In this document: positions 1 through 7,612 of the stretch, in pieces
How the letters are laid out: each line of letters opens with the position of its first letter
Numbering within the stretch: the first letter of the stretch is position 1
IMG/VR virus record: IMGVR_UViG_3300006330_000002
Location: 1-37,415 of that record
Strand: one strand, 5' to 3'
DNA from: a virus
Length of the DNA stretch: 37,415 nucleotides
Made by a program: the position numbers and the translations under genes
The notes under the pieces: generated by a model
The model's input: only the letters and a program-made list of their open reading frames with translations
Told to the model about the DNA's origin: nothing
Database searches by the model: none

Positions 1-4
1 GGAA

Positions 5-316
5 ATGAGCGGAAGACTCTCCAGCCCACTGCTGGCCACCCTGGCCCTTGTGCTGAGCACCGGCCTCGACGTTGCGGCCCAGGACATGCCGCTGGACCAG
101 GCGCTGGAAGGGCTGGGCCTATCACGCCCCGCCGCGCCTGCGGCGACCGGCGCGACCAAGTTCATGAACGGAACGACCAGCAACCTCGCCCGGCTGTCGG
201 CCGGCGACCAGGCGCGGATCGCCCCGGAGATCGTGAAGACGATGAAGCCCACCGCGCTCCTCGCGCTGCGCACCGCGCTCGATGCGCGCCTCCAGGAAGA
301 AGGGATCGAAGCATGA
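5..316 (+). CDS. Small exported protein of unknown function
   Basis: A 103-residue ORF of unrecognised family. The N-terminus looks like a Sec signal peptide: Arg4, a hydrophobic core at about residues 7-20 and a small-residue cleavage region ending VAA-Q near residue 25, which would leave a periplasmic or secreted protein of about 78 residues rich in Ala and Leu. Only four bases lie upstream, so the ribosome site and the start cannot be confirmed. Its stop overlaps the next start in an ATGA, placing it in the early phage operon rather than in host DNA. A single N-terminal transmembrane anchor is an alternative reading. Confidence 0.55.
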   Translation: MSGRLSSPLLATLALVLSTGLDVAAQDMPLDQALEGLGLSRPAAPAATGATKFMNGTTSNLARLSAGDQARIAPEIVKTMKPTALLALRTALDARLQEEGIEA

Positions 317-489
317 CACAGCAGCTGGACACCGTTGCCGATCGGATGGCTGAGGTGCGCGCAATCGCGGAGGAGGCTGATCGTTTCGCGACGCTCACGC
401 GGGCTCCCATGGCAGCCATGATCGCACGCCTTGCCCGCGCCGTCGAAGCCGACATGCGCGCCAATGATCCGACGGGGCTGGCGCTATGA
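313..489 (+). CDS. Small hypothetical early-operon protein
   Basis: A 58-residue ORF overlapping its upstream neighbour by four bases and its downstream neighbour by four. The product is acidic in its first half and Ala-rich, likely all helical, with no motif I recognise. Support for it being real comes from the tight ATGA chain on both sides and the lack of any other frame filling the gap. Function unknown. Confidence 0.5.
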   Translation: MTQQLDTVADRMAEVRAIAEEADRFATLTRAPMAAMIARLARAVEADMRANDPTGLAL

Positions 490-809
490 TCCGCCGGAGC
501 TTCTACAAGCATGATGTGCATTGCGCGGCCGATGGCTGCGACGTGCCGGTCGGCCGGGGCCGCATCTATTGCCGCGGCCATTATTACAGCCTGACCGATG
601 CGCTGCGCAGCCGCCTGTGGGCAGCCTGGCGCAAGGCGATGGACGCGCGGCGGGGATATACGCCGACGGACGTCCAGGCGCAGGCCAACCGCGCCTATCA
701 TGAGGCTTTCCTCGCCTGTCAGCAGCATCTGAGCCGCGACCCGCTGCCGGCGCATGCCGTGCCGGTGAGCGATAGCGCCGCAGGCCAGGGGATGGAGGCG
801 CGGCCATGA
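486..809 (+). CDS. Small protein with possible zinc-binding Cys/His cluster
   Basis: A 107-residue protein of unknown function. Residues 13-33 hold Cys13, Cys18, Cys29 and His32, spaced like a small zinc-binding knuckle (C-x4-C-x10-C-x2-H), with a basic helix following at about residues 40-55. This suggests a nucleic-acid-binding or structural zinc protein, as is common among short phage early genes, but I cannot name a family. The start overlaps the preceding stop by four bases and its own stop overlaps the next start, so it is translationally coupled on both sides. Confidence 0.6.
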   Translation: MIRRSFYKHDVHCAADGCDVPVGRGRIYCRGHYYSLTDALRSRLWAAWRKAMDARRGYTPTDVQAQANRAYHEAFLACQQHLSRDPLPAHAVPVSDSAAGQGMEARP

Positions 810-1030
810 GCAGCGCCAAGCTGACGGCCAAGCAGTTCCGGCTGCTCGAGACCTTGACGAAAGGCGCGATCGTCGCCCCCTGGTCAAGCATCGATCTGGT
901 CAAGCTCGCGCAGATGGAGCTGGTGATTGAAGCGTTCGCGTATGGTGCGAATGGTCGGCTTCACACCAGTAAAATCTGGACGCTGACCGAACAAGGACGG
1001 GATCGCCTGCGGAAGAGGTCGTCATCATGA
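806..1030 (+). CDS. Small winged-helix-like hypothetical protein
   Basis: A 74-residue protein. The pattern of helix, helix, then a segment ending in WTLTEQGRDRLRK resembles the C-terminal wing and last helix of compact winged-helix proteins, where a 'LTxxGxxxL' strand-turn-helix is common. This is pattern recognition, not a family assignment. It overlaps both neighbours by four bases in the early operon. It could be a small DNA-binding regulator; function unproven. Confidence 0.55.
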   Translation: MSSAKLTAKQFRLLETLTKGAIVAPWSSIDLVKLAQMELVIEAFAYGANGRLHTSKIWTLTEQGRDRLRKRSSS

Positions 1031-1743
1031 TCGCCGCACCGCGCCCGGAGCGTCATCCGCAGGACTGGTATGTCGAGCAGACGTGGACGGTCCGCGCGCT
1101 GATGCAGATGGTGGAATTCGACCGCGACCAGCAGCATGTCGTCTGGGACCCGTGCTGTGGCCTGGGCACCATCCCCTGCGCCTTTGCCGAGGCGGGGTTC
1201 GTCACGACGGGCACGGACATTGCCAACCGCTGGCTGCCGACCGCGCCCAAGCATCTGTTCCTGGGCGAGCATGATTTCCTGGGCGATCAGCGCCACACGA
1301 TGGAATATTGGGCGAAGCTGAGCATCGTCGCCAACATTCCCTATGGCGGCGCGCCGGGAATCGCGGAGCGGTTCGTGCGCCGCGCCCTTTCGCTCGCCAC
1401 CGATTTGGTCTGCGTCCTCGTCCCGCTGCGCTGGCGCGCGTGCGAAGGCCGTTTCGGCTTCTTCCAGGAATATCCGCCGTCCCTGAAGCTGGAGTTCTGC
1501 GACCGTCCGTCGATGCCGCCGGGCAGCGCGCTGGGCGCGGTGGACGCGCGGGGCAAGCCGACCGCGTGGAAGCGCGGCACCATCGATTATATGTGGCTGG
1601 TCTGGGACATTCGCGATCCCGCGACCGACACCGTCACCCGCATCATCCCGCCGCGCGCGCCTGCGCAGAAGATCGCCGATCGCGAATTCGACCTTCGGCG
1701 CGTGGGCGTGCTTCCCCCGCAAGCCATGGAGATCGCCGCATGA
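1027..1743 (+). CDS. DNA methyltransferase-like protein (class I SAM fold)
   Basis: A 238-residue protein with the two landmarks of a Rossmann-fold DNA methyltransferase. A motif I-like SAM site, D41-PCCGLGT, follows a short strand, and a motif IV-like catalytic tetrad, N103-IPY followed by GG, replaces the usual NPPY or DPPY. Motif I before motif IV with about 60 residues between them fits compact phage enzymes. Neither specificity nor target base can be read from the sequence, and Ile at the second position of the tetrad is unusual, so activity is uncertain. There is no restriction partner next door. It overlaps both neighbours by four bases. Likely role: modification of phage or host DNA. 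Confidence 0.7.
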   Translation: MIAAPRPERHPQDWYVEQTWTVRALMQMVEFDRDQQHVVWDPCCGLGTIPCAFAEAGFVTTGTDIANRWLPTAPKHLFLGEHDFLGDQRHTMEYWAKLSIVANIPYGGAPGIAERFVRRALSLATDLVCVLVPLRWRACEGRFGFFQEYPPSLKLEFCDRPSMPPGSALGAVDARGKPTAWKRGTIDYMWLVWDIRDPATDTVTRIIPPRAPAQKIADREFDLRRVGVLPPQAMEIAA

Positions 1744-1988
1744 CTGTCGCCTCCGCCCAGGCCGACCGCTTCCACCGTGCCCGTATCGAGTTTGTCGAGG
1801 CGATGGAGGCTGGCTGCTCGATCATCGAACTGCGCCAGCGCAAGGCCGCGCTTCGCGTCCGGTTGCGCGAGAGGGCGGAGCAATCGGTGCGCGATACGTC
1901 CGCGATCAATGGACGGCAGGGCCATGTGATCATCGACGAAGCGGCCGCCTTCGCGCGCTGGGACTCCCGCTGGATGATGAGGGACTGA
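1740..1988 (+). CDS. Small hypothetical early-operon protein
   Basis: An 82-residue, highly charged, mostly helical protein with many Arg and Glu residues and no recognised family. The frame is open further upstream, but the ATG at 1740 overlaps the methyltransferase-like gene's stop as ATGA, matching the pattern of the whole operon, so I take that start. Function unknown. Confidence 0.55.
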   Translation: MTVASAQADRFHRARIEFVEAMEAGCSIIELRQRKAALRVRLRERAEQSVRDTSAINGRQGHVIIDEAAAFARWDSRWMMRD

Positions 1989-1990
1989 TC

Positions 1991-2137
1991 ATGGCAAAGC
2001 CCCGCTACATCACCTTCTACGGCTATTTCGGCCCGACCTCGAATGTGAAGGACGCGCCGATCGCTATCGGTAGCGAGGCCATTGGACGCCTGCTCAAGGC
2101 CGTTCCAGCCCGCCCTCAAGACGGGGGCGCGAAATGA
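1991..2137 (+). CDS. Very small hypothetical protein
   Basis: A 48-residue ORF beginning two bases after the previous stop and overlapping the next gene by four bases. Its aromatic N-terminal stretch (ITFYGYFG, residues 7-14) resembles a beta strand. No family recognised. Reality is supported only by its fit in the coupled gene chain. Confidence 0.45.
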   Translation: MAKPRYITFYGYFGPTSNVKDAPIAIGSEAIGRLLKAVPARPQDGGAK

Positions 2138-2409
2138 CCGAGCAGCAGCATCGCACCTTCACCTTCGTCCGCGACCAGATCATGGCGACGGGTGTCTGCC
2201 CATCCATGGCGGAGATCGCCGAACATCTGAACCTCAAGTCGAAAAGCAATGTGGTGCGCGTGATCGACGCGCTGGTTCGGGATGGTCATCTGGTGCGCGG
2301 CGCGCGCCGTTCGCGGCGCAACCTGCACCTGGCCAATGACAATCTGGTGCATGTCGCCACGTCCGCATTGATCGCCGAGCTGGAACGGCGGGGAGTGCGG
2401 CTTGGCTAA
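2134..2409 (+). CDS. LexA-type winged helix-turn-helix regulator
   Basis: A 91-residue protein made almost entirely of a LexA-like N-terminal DNA-binding domain. Residues about 5-60 read as helix 1 (HRTFTFVRDQIM), a turn with G-x-C-P-S, a HTH (MAEIAEHLNLKSKSNVVRVIDALVRDGHL) and a wing rich in Arg. LexA itself has the same G-x-x-P-S-x-x-E-I start to its HTH. There is no peptidase domain, so it would not self-cleave. It overlaps the methyltransferase-operon side by four bases and precedes the transposase block. A regulator of early phage genes is the likely role; the operator is unknown. Confidence 0.75.
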   Translation: MTEQQHRTFTFVRDQIMATGVCPSMAEIAEHLNLKSKSNVVRVIDALVRDGHLVRGARRSRRNLHLANDNLVHVATSALIAELERRGVRLG

Positions 2410-2860
2410 AACGCGCGCCTCGATCGACCAGTTCGCCTTCACCTTCGACGCGCCGCAGCCTGCTACGTTGCCGGCGGCGCTGGCGGGCATGGACGCGCGG
2501 ATCGCGCGCACGGTCGCGCAGGCGCTGAAGGATGACGGGCGCGATCGCGGCATCATCGCGATCGAGATGAGCCAGCTGCTGGCCGAGGAAGTCAGCAAGG
2601 CGATGCTGGACGCCTATGCCAGTCCGGCGCGCGACGGCCACAATATCAGCTTTTCGCGCATGGCCGCGCTGATTGCGGTGACCAACCGCTTCGACCTGCT
2701 GGACCGCGAACTGCGCGCGATCGGCGCGGCCGTGCTGGTCGGCGACGAAATCTACACGGCCGAGATCGGCCACATCGACAGCGAAATTTCCAAGCTGCAG
2801 CAGCGCAAGAAGGACCTTTCGCGACTGCATCCAACGATAACGAGGAACCGTCGCAAATGA
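2402..2860 (+). CDS. Hypothetical protein preceding the transposase
   Basis: A 152-residue protein starting at TTG (2402), eight bases inside the previous gene and preceded by a purine-rich GGGGAG near 2390. No nearer ATG would retain the N-terminus. The middle is helical and the C-terminus (about residues 118-152) is a basic coiled coil rich in Lys and Arg. It overlaps the transposase start by four bases, so translation is coupled to A. I do not recognise the family; a DNA-transaction accessory role is possible from position only. Confidence 0.6.
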   Translation: MAKTRASIDQFAFTFDAPQPATLPAALAGMDARIARTVAQALKDDGRDRGIIAIEMSQLLAEEVSKAMLDAYASPARDGHNISFSRMAALIAVTNRFDLLDRELRAIGAAVLVGDEIYTAEIGHIDSEISKLQQRKKDLSRLHPTITRNRRK

Positions 2861-4812
2861 TCGCCACCGGGGGGAAGAACTGGTTCACCGCTGCCGAGCT
2901 GGCTGACATGGCGCTGCCGGGCCTGCCCGGCACCAAGCGCAAGGTCAATGAGCGTGCCGACCGCGAGAACTGGGCGCTGAGCGTCGACGACAATGGCACG
3001 CCCCGCGCGCGGCCCCGCAAGGGACGCGGCGGCGGGCTGGAATATCATCTGTCGCTGTTGCCCGACGCGGCCAAGGCCGAGCTGGTGCGCCGGGGCATCG
3101 CCTGGGTGCCGGCCAATGACGAATATGCCGTCGCGGTCACGCGACAGGCGCATGGCTGGGCCTGGTATGAGCTGCAGAGCGACAAGGTGAAGGCCGAGGC
3201 GCAGCGCCGCGCCGGCGTGCTGGACATGGTTGACGCCTTCGAAGCGGCCGGCATGGGGCGCACCGCCGCCGTCAACGCCACCGCCCAGGCGCAGAAGATC
3301 GGCGCCGGCACGCTGTTCAACTGGCTGCGCCTGGTCAACGGGGTGGCGCGGGAGGATCGACTGCCCGCGCTCGCGCCGCGCCGCAAGGGCGGCGGCCGGG
3401 AAGCCGATGTCGATGCCGGAGCCTGGGAACAGCTCAAGTCCGATTATCTGCGGCCCGAGCAGCCGACCTTCAGCAGCTGCTACTGGCGGACGGTGCATGG
3501 CTATGCCGCGCCGCGCGGCATCACCCTGCCCAGCGAGAAAACGCTTATGCGCAAGCTGGAGCGCGAGGTCGATCCGCGCCTGGTAATCGCGATGCGCAAG
3601 GGCATGGACGCGATCAAGGCGATGGTGCCCGCGCAGCAGCGCACGGTCGCGCACCTGCATGCGATGGAGCATGTCAATATCGACGGGCACAAGTTCGACG
3701 TGTTCGTCCGCTTCCCCGACGGCCGCATCGAGCGACCGATCCTGGTGGGCATCCAGGATGTCTACAGCCGCATGATGCTGGCCTGGCGCGTGGGCGATAC
3801 CGAAAGCGCGCTGCTCACGCGGCTGGCCTTCGCCGACCTGTTCAAGCGCTGGGGCGTGCCCAAGCGCGTCACAATGGACAATGGCCGCGCCTTCGCCTCC
3901 AAATGGATCAGCGGCGGCATCGAAAACCGATACCGCTTCAAAATCCGGGAGGAAGAGCCGCTGGGCCTGCTGCCGTCTCTCGGCATCGGGATCAGCTGGA
4001 CGCTGCCCTATAGCGGGCAGTCGAAGCCGATCGAGCGCGCCTGGCGCGACTGCGCCGACATGATCGCGAAAGACCCGCGCTGCGCGGGCGCCTGGTCGGG
4101 CAATCATGTCGACAACAAGCCGGAAAATTATCGCGAACGCGCCGTGCCACTGGCCGACTTCCTGGAGATCGTCGAGCAGGGCATGCACATCCACAATGAG
4201 CGCACCGGTCGCCAGACCGAAACGACGCGTGGTGGCAGCTTCGCCGATACCTTCATGAAGAGCTTCGCCGTGTCGCCGGTGGGCAAAGCGACCGAGGAGC
4301 ATATGCGCCTGGCGCTGCTGACCGGCGAGCAGCTCCGCGCCGATCGCAAGTCGGGCTTCGTGACGATCGCTGAAAATCGCTACTGGTCGCCGCAGCTCAG
4401 CAAGCATGCGAGCCAGCTGCTGACGGTCCGCTTCGATCCCGACGACCTGAGCCAACCGATCCATGTCTATGACAATGGCGGCCAGTTCCTCTGCACCGCA
4501 GAGCGCTGGGCAGCGTCGCGGTTCGACGACATGGGCCAGGCCAAGCGGACGGCGAAGCTGCGCGGCGACATCCGCAAGAGCGTGCGCCGCCAGCGCGAGA
4601 TCGAGCAGTTGCTGTCGGCCGAGGAGGTCGCGGCGAACATGCGGATGCGCCAGCGGACCGAGGACAAGCCGGAAGCGGCGGTCATCCGGCCCGCGCGCTT
4701 CCGGGGCAACACCGCGCTCAAACCCATTTCAGAGGGGTCTCAGGAGACCTCGCACGACCAGGTCATGGGCCAGCTGTCCAGCGTCATCGGACGCATGCGG
4801 CTGGTCGAATGA
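2857..4812 (+). CDS. A: Mu A-type DDE transposase
   Basis: A 651-residue homologue of phage Mu transposase A, which pairs the phage ends, nicks and joins them to target DNA for integration and replicative transposition. The N-terminal part (about 5-85) resembles the Mu enhancer-binding domain, and 100-240 the end-binding HTH domains. The catalytic core has D276 (NIDGH), D341 (TMDNG) and E393 (SKPIERAW), close to the D269/D336/E392 triad of MuA in number and spacing. The C-terminal tail would contact the B protein. It overlaps the upstream gene by four bases. Length matches MuA (663 residues), and no frameshift or missing catalytic residue is seen, so it appears intact. Confidence 0.97.
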   Translation: MIATGGKNWFTAAELADMALPGLPGTKRKVNERADRENWALSVDDNGTPRARPRKGRGGGLEYHLSLLPDAAKAELVRRGIAWVPANDEYAVAVTRQAHGWAWYELQSDKVKAEAQRRAGVLDMVDAFEAAGMGRTAAVNATAQAQKIGAGTLFNWLRLVNGVAREDRLPALAPRRKGGGREADVDAGAWEQLKSDYLRPEQPTFSSCYWRTVHGYAAPRGITLPSEKTLMRKLEREVDPRLVIAMRKGMDAIKAMVPAQQRTVAHLHAMEHVNIDGHKFDVFVRFPDGRIERPILVGIQDVYSRMMLAWRVGDTESALLTRLAFADLFKRWGVPKRVTMDNGRAFASKWISGGIENRYRFKIREEEPLGLLPSLGIGISWTLPYSGQSKPIERAWRDCADMIAKDPRCAGAWSGNHVDNKPENYRERAVPLADFLEIVEQGMHIHNERTGRQTETTRGGSFADTFMKSFAVSPVGKATEEHMRLALLTGEQLRADRKSGFVTIAENRYWSPQLSKHASQLLTVRFDPDDLSQPIHVYDNGGQFLCTAERWAASRFDDMGQAKRTAKLRGDIRKSVRRQREIEQLLSAEEVAANMRMRQRTEDKPEAAVIRPARFRGNTALKPISEGSQETSHDQVMGQLSSVIGRMRLVE

Positions 4813-4818
4813 AAGGGC

Positions 4819-4850
4819 CGTGGCGGGTGAGTTCGAAGGCGCCCGCCACG
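4819..4850 (+). other. 9-bp-stem hairpin in the A-B gap
   Basis: The 73-bp gap between A and B contains a perfect inverted repeat, CGTGGCGGG at 4819-4827 and CCCGCCACG at 4842-4850, with a 14-nt loop. No T-tract follows, so it is not a classical terminator. It may tune the A to B ratio through attenuation or mRNA stability; that is inference. Confidence 0.5.
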
Positions 4851-4885
4851 ACCGCAATGCTCGCGAAAGCAAGAGGACGGTTATC

Positions 4886-5866
4886 ATGAACAACGTAAAC
4901 GACATAGAGGAGACGGAGGGCTTCATCGCCGATCAGCGCGACTGGCTGATCGAGCATAAGCAGACCCGCGCGCTGAGCTGGGCGCAGTTGCAGCCGCTGA
5001 TCGGTCGGCCGGGCAGCACGCTGTCGCTGTTCAGCGCCGGCAAATATAATGGCGGCCCCTTTGCGAGCGGCAATGGTGAGATCGCCAAGCATATCTTCCG
5101 CTTCCGCCAGACGCTGGTCCGCCAGACCGAATTGAAGGTCGAGGCGCCCGATATCCCGACCTTCTTCGAGACGAAGACGGCGAGCGAGATCCATCACCTG
5201 CTGGCGTGGGCGCAGCGCGGCCGCATGTGCTATTGGGTCGGCGGTCCCGGAACGGGCAAGACGACCGCCGCCAAGGAATATGCGCAGCGCGCCAGCAACG
5301 TCTGGCATGTCGAAATCCTGCGATCGACCAAGACGACGATGGCGCTGTGCCATCAAATCCTGGAAGTGATGCGCGACTTCACCGGACCGACCGGCACGGC
5401 GCGGCTTTCCGCCTATGTGATGGGCAAGTTCCGCGACACGGGCGGGCTGCTGATCCTGGACGATGCGCAGAACCTGGACATCGACCAGATCGAGGAAGTG
5501 CGCGGATGGTTCGACCGGACCAATGTCGGCGTCGCCTTCATCGGCAATCCCAAGGTCGTGTCGCGCATGGAAGGCGGATCGCGCGCCGCCGACTTCGCCC
5601 AGCTCTACAGCCGGATCGGCATGCGCATGATCCGCGCGCTGCCGCTGAAGGACGATATCGAGGCGCTGGCGACCGCCTGGCAGGTGCAGGACGAACAGGT
5701 CGCCGCGACGCTGCACAAAATCGGGTCGAAGCCCGGAGGCCTGCGCAGCTGCACCTATGTGATGGAACTCGCCATGATGCTGGCGCGCGCCGACAATAGC
5801 GAGCTGACCGTGCAGCATGTGCATACGGCCTGGACGCAGCTGTCGTCCAACCCGGTGGTCGCATGA
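4886..5866 (+). CDS. B: Mu B-type AAA ATPase, target-DNA activator
   Basis: A 326-residue protein equivalent to Mu B, the ATP-dependent DNA-binding filament protein that captures target DNA and stimulates the transposase. The start at 4886 follows AGAGGA at about 8-nt spacing; the frame is open upstream but that part overlaps A out of frame. Residues about 15-80 form an N-terminal HTH-like region. The AAA core has Walker A GGPGTGKT at 119-126 and Walker B LLILDDAQ at 188-195, followed by an Arg-rich C-terminal domain that in MuB mediates DNA and transposase contacts. The gene lies just after A, as in Mu. All key ATPase motifs are intact. Confidence 0.93.
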   Translation: MNNVNDIEETEGFIADQRDWLIEHKQTRALSWAQLQPLIGRPGSTLSLFSAGKYNGGPFASGNGEIAKHIFRFRQTLVRQTELKVEAPDIPTFFETKTASEIHHLLAWAQRGRMCYWVGGPGTGKTTAAKEYAQRASNVWHVEILRSTKTTMALCHQILEVMRDFTGPTGTARLSAYVMGKFRDTGGLLILDDAQNLDIDQIEEVRGWFDRTNVGVAFIGNPKVVSRMEGGSRAADFAQLYSRIGMRMIRALPLKDDIEALATAWQVQDEQVAATLHKIGSKPGGLRSCTYVMELAMMLARADNSELTVQHVHTAWTQLSSNPVVA

Positions 5867-6198
5867 TCGGGGGCGCGGAGGTGGCGGCGGAGATCGCCGC
5901 GTTGAAGGCGCTGGTCGGCGTGCGATCGGACACCGCGCTGGCGGCAGCGATGCGGGTGAACCGTGCGACCGTGTGCATGTGGCGCCAGCGCAATCGCGTG
6001 CCGGAGGCGGCCAAGCATCGCGCCCGCATGATGGTCGAGCATGGGCAGGTCGAGCAGCGCGACACGCTGGAGCGGATCGCGTCTGAGATCGCGATGCTGC
6101 ACGACCGGCTGCAGGACATGCGCAAGAACCCGCTGGTCCTGGCAGACGATCTGGAGCGACTGGCATCGCGGGCGCGTGCGATCGGGCGCGCGCAATGA
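5863..6198 (+). CDS. Phage repressor-like helix-turn-helix protein
   Basis: A 111-residue protein. Residues about 10-50 match the small HTH of the phage CI-repressor-like family: SDTALAAAMRVNRATVCMWR reads as helix-turn-recognition helix, with W and R in the third helix. The C-terminal half (55-111) is a charged coiled coil suited to dimerisation, and there is no peptidase or signal domain. It overlaps B by four bases. In Mu the Ner regulator lies before A; here an HTH protein lies after B, so it may play a Ner-like role, but this is inference. Confidence 0.7.
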   Translation: MIGGAEVAAEIAALKALVGVRSDTALAAAMRVNRATVCMWRQRNRVPEAAKHRARMMVEHGQVEQRDTLERIASEIAMLHDRLQDMRKNPLVLADDLERLASRARAIGRAQ

Positions 6199-6362
6199 GC
6201 GGGCTGGTCGACAAGGCGCTGGACGCGCTGCTGACCGATCCGGCGACCGGCGAGCCGCTGGAGGATGCGGAGTTGCTGTCGCTCGGTATCGGCCTAGCCG
6301 TGGCGATCGCGGTCATCGTCACGATGATCTTTCTGGCGCTGGGCCTGGGAGCCGGACGATGA
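6195..6362 (+). CDS. Small single-span membrane protein
   Basis: A 55-residue ORF with an acidic N-terminal half and one strongly hydrophobic segment at about residues 29-51 (rich in Ile, Val, Ala and Leu), likely one transmembrane helix with a short basic tail. It overlaps both neighbours by four bases. No family recognised. Small early membrane proteins of phages often alter the host envelope or exclude other phages, but nothing here shows which. Confidence 0.6.
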   Translation: MSGLVDKALDALLTDPATGEPLEDAELLSLGIGLAVAIAVIVTMIFLALGLGAGR

Positions 6363-6745
6363 CGGCGGCGCTGCAACCCGAGGAGCGCCGCGTCGTGCAG
6401 CTGATGGTCGCGCGCCTGGCGCTGCGCGCGGCGCGGCCGATCGGCCGCGCCCGCGTCACCGACGTCATCGACCAAGTCGGTTATGAGCTGGGCATCGCCC
6501 GCTGCGATCTGATCGGCGACGATCGGCGCAAGGGCCTGTTCCGGGCGCGCGCAGCGATCTGCTGGGTGGCGCGCAAGGCGACCCCGGCGAGCCTGCCGCA
6601 GATCGGCGCGATCCTGGGCGGCCGCGACCATAGCAGCGTGCTGAACGCGTGCCGCCGCGCCGCCGACATGCGGGACAGCGACCCCGCCTTTCGGTGCCTG
6701 ACCGACCGGCTTGTCCGGCATTTTCGTGATCTGCAGGAGGACTGA
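6359..6745 (+). CDS. Stand-alone DnaA domain IV-like DNA-binding protein
   Basis: A 128-residue protein whose residues about 28-125 align along the whole C-terminal DnaA-box-binding domain of the replication initiator DnaA. The signature SLPQIGAILGGRDHSSV at 78-94 corresponds to the DnaA segment SLPEIG-x-FGGRDHTTV, followed by the expected helix with Ala-Cys-Arg. There is no AAA ATPase domain and no DnaB-loading domain. It can therefore be expected to bind DnaA-box-like DNA without initiating replication. The frame is open upstream, but the ATG at 6359 overlaps the previous stop. It sits between replication genes and gemA, suggesting a role in steering host replication or marking phage DNA. 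Confidence 0.88.
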   Translation: MTAALQPEERRVVQLMVARLALRAARPIGRARVTDVIDQVGYELGIARCDLIGDDRRKGLFRARAAICWVARKATPASLPQIGAILGGRDHSSVLNACRRAADMRDSDPAFRCLTDRLVRHFRDLQED

Positions 6746-6746
6746 C

Positions 6747-7475
6747 ATGGCCGCCACCGCCGCCAAGCCCGCGACATTCGCGTCCAATCCCCGTCGCCGT
6801 TCCATGCTGGCCATCGCCCATATCGCGCCCCAGCAGCTGGGCATGGACGATGACGACCGCGCCGCCACGCTGATGCGCGTCACCGGACGAATGAGCGCGG
6901 CGCATTGCACCGACGCCGAGCTGGAGCGGCTGGCCGCAGAGTTTCGCCGCCTCGGCTTCCGCAGCGCGCCCCGATCGGGCAAGCCGCCGCGCGCCGACCA
7001 TGCGCTGGCCCGCAAGGCGCGCGTCATGTGGATCAGCCTGGCGCATCTGTGCGCGGTGCGTGAAGCGCCCGAGGATGCCATCCGCGCCGACAAGGGCCTG
7101 GAAGCATTCGCGCAGCGGCAGCTGGGCTGCGCCCGTTTCCAATGGGCGAACCAGAACCAGGCCGACAAGCTGGTCGAGGCGCTGAAGGCCTGGGCGGAGC
7201 GGCATGGCTGGGACCAGTCGCAGCGCGGCCTGTCCAAGGCGACCTATGTGCATGCGCTGAAGGTCCGGCTGGCCGACGCCATCCTGGTGAAGCTGAAGCG
7301 CGCGGGAATCGCGGCGGCGGACTGGACGCTGGGCCAAGCGGCGTTTCGCCTGACCGGCATCGAGGCAGAGGGCGCATCGCTTTCCACCCAGGATTATGAG
7401 CGGATCGCCGCCGCCCTGGGCCGCAAGCTGCGCGACCATGGCGGCGACGGCGCGTTTCTGGAGGTGGCTCCATGA
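6747..7475 (+). CDS. gemA: GemA-like regulatory protein (Mu gp16, DUF1018)
   Basis: A 242-residue protein. Residues about 18-155 match the Mu gp16/GemA family: MLAIAHIAPQQLGMDDDDR at the start, then tGrMSAAHCTDAELERLAAEFRRLGF, a KARVMWISL helix and QWANQNQADKLVEALKAW. GemA is reported to affect host gyrase activity and early-to-late phage control. The ATG at 6747 follows CAGGAGG with 7-nt spacing; the longer open frame overlaps the previous gene and is less likely. An additional C-terminal region of roughly 80 residues follows the family core and is not accounted for by it. Confidence 0.9.
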   Translation: MAATAAKPATFASNPRRRSMLAIAHIAPQQLGMDDDDRAATLMRVTGRMSAAHCTDAELERLAAEFRRLGFRSAPRSGKPPRADHALARKARVMWISLAHLCAVREAPEDAIRADKGLEAFAQRQLGCARFQWANQNQADKLVEALKAWAERHGWDQSQRGLSKATYVHALKVRLADAILVKLKRAGIAAADWTLGQAAFRLTGIEAEGASLSTQDYERIAAALGRKLRDHGGDGAFLEVAP

Positions 7476-7612
7476 GCCGGCGTCACCATCATCACCTGGC
7501 GTGGGAATCGCAGCCGCTGGTCACGCCGAGCGTCAGGCCGCGCCGATACAGCCAGCGCATGCTGCTGCTGGTGGCGATCGTCGCCTTCCTGCTGGGGGTG
7601 CTGATCAGCTGA
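7472..7612 (+). CDS. Tiny membrane protein with His-rich N-terminus
   Basis: A 46-residue ORF overlapping gemA by four bases and touching the Mor-like gene at a single base (TGATG). The N-terminus has four consecutive His (5-8), a basic centre, then one hydrophobic helix at about 29-46 ending at the C-terminus, so it resembles a tail-anchored membrane protein. No family recognised. The His run might bind metal, which is only a guess. Confidence 0.5.
   Translation: MSRRHHHHLAWESQPLVTPSVRPRRYSQRMLLLVAIVAFLLGVLIS

Noticed and set aside
1-400. First gene as a host periplasmic gene flanking a prophage
   Set aside because: It is joined by ATGA overlap to the phage gene chain, which argues against a host boundary here.
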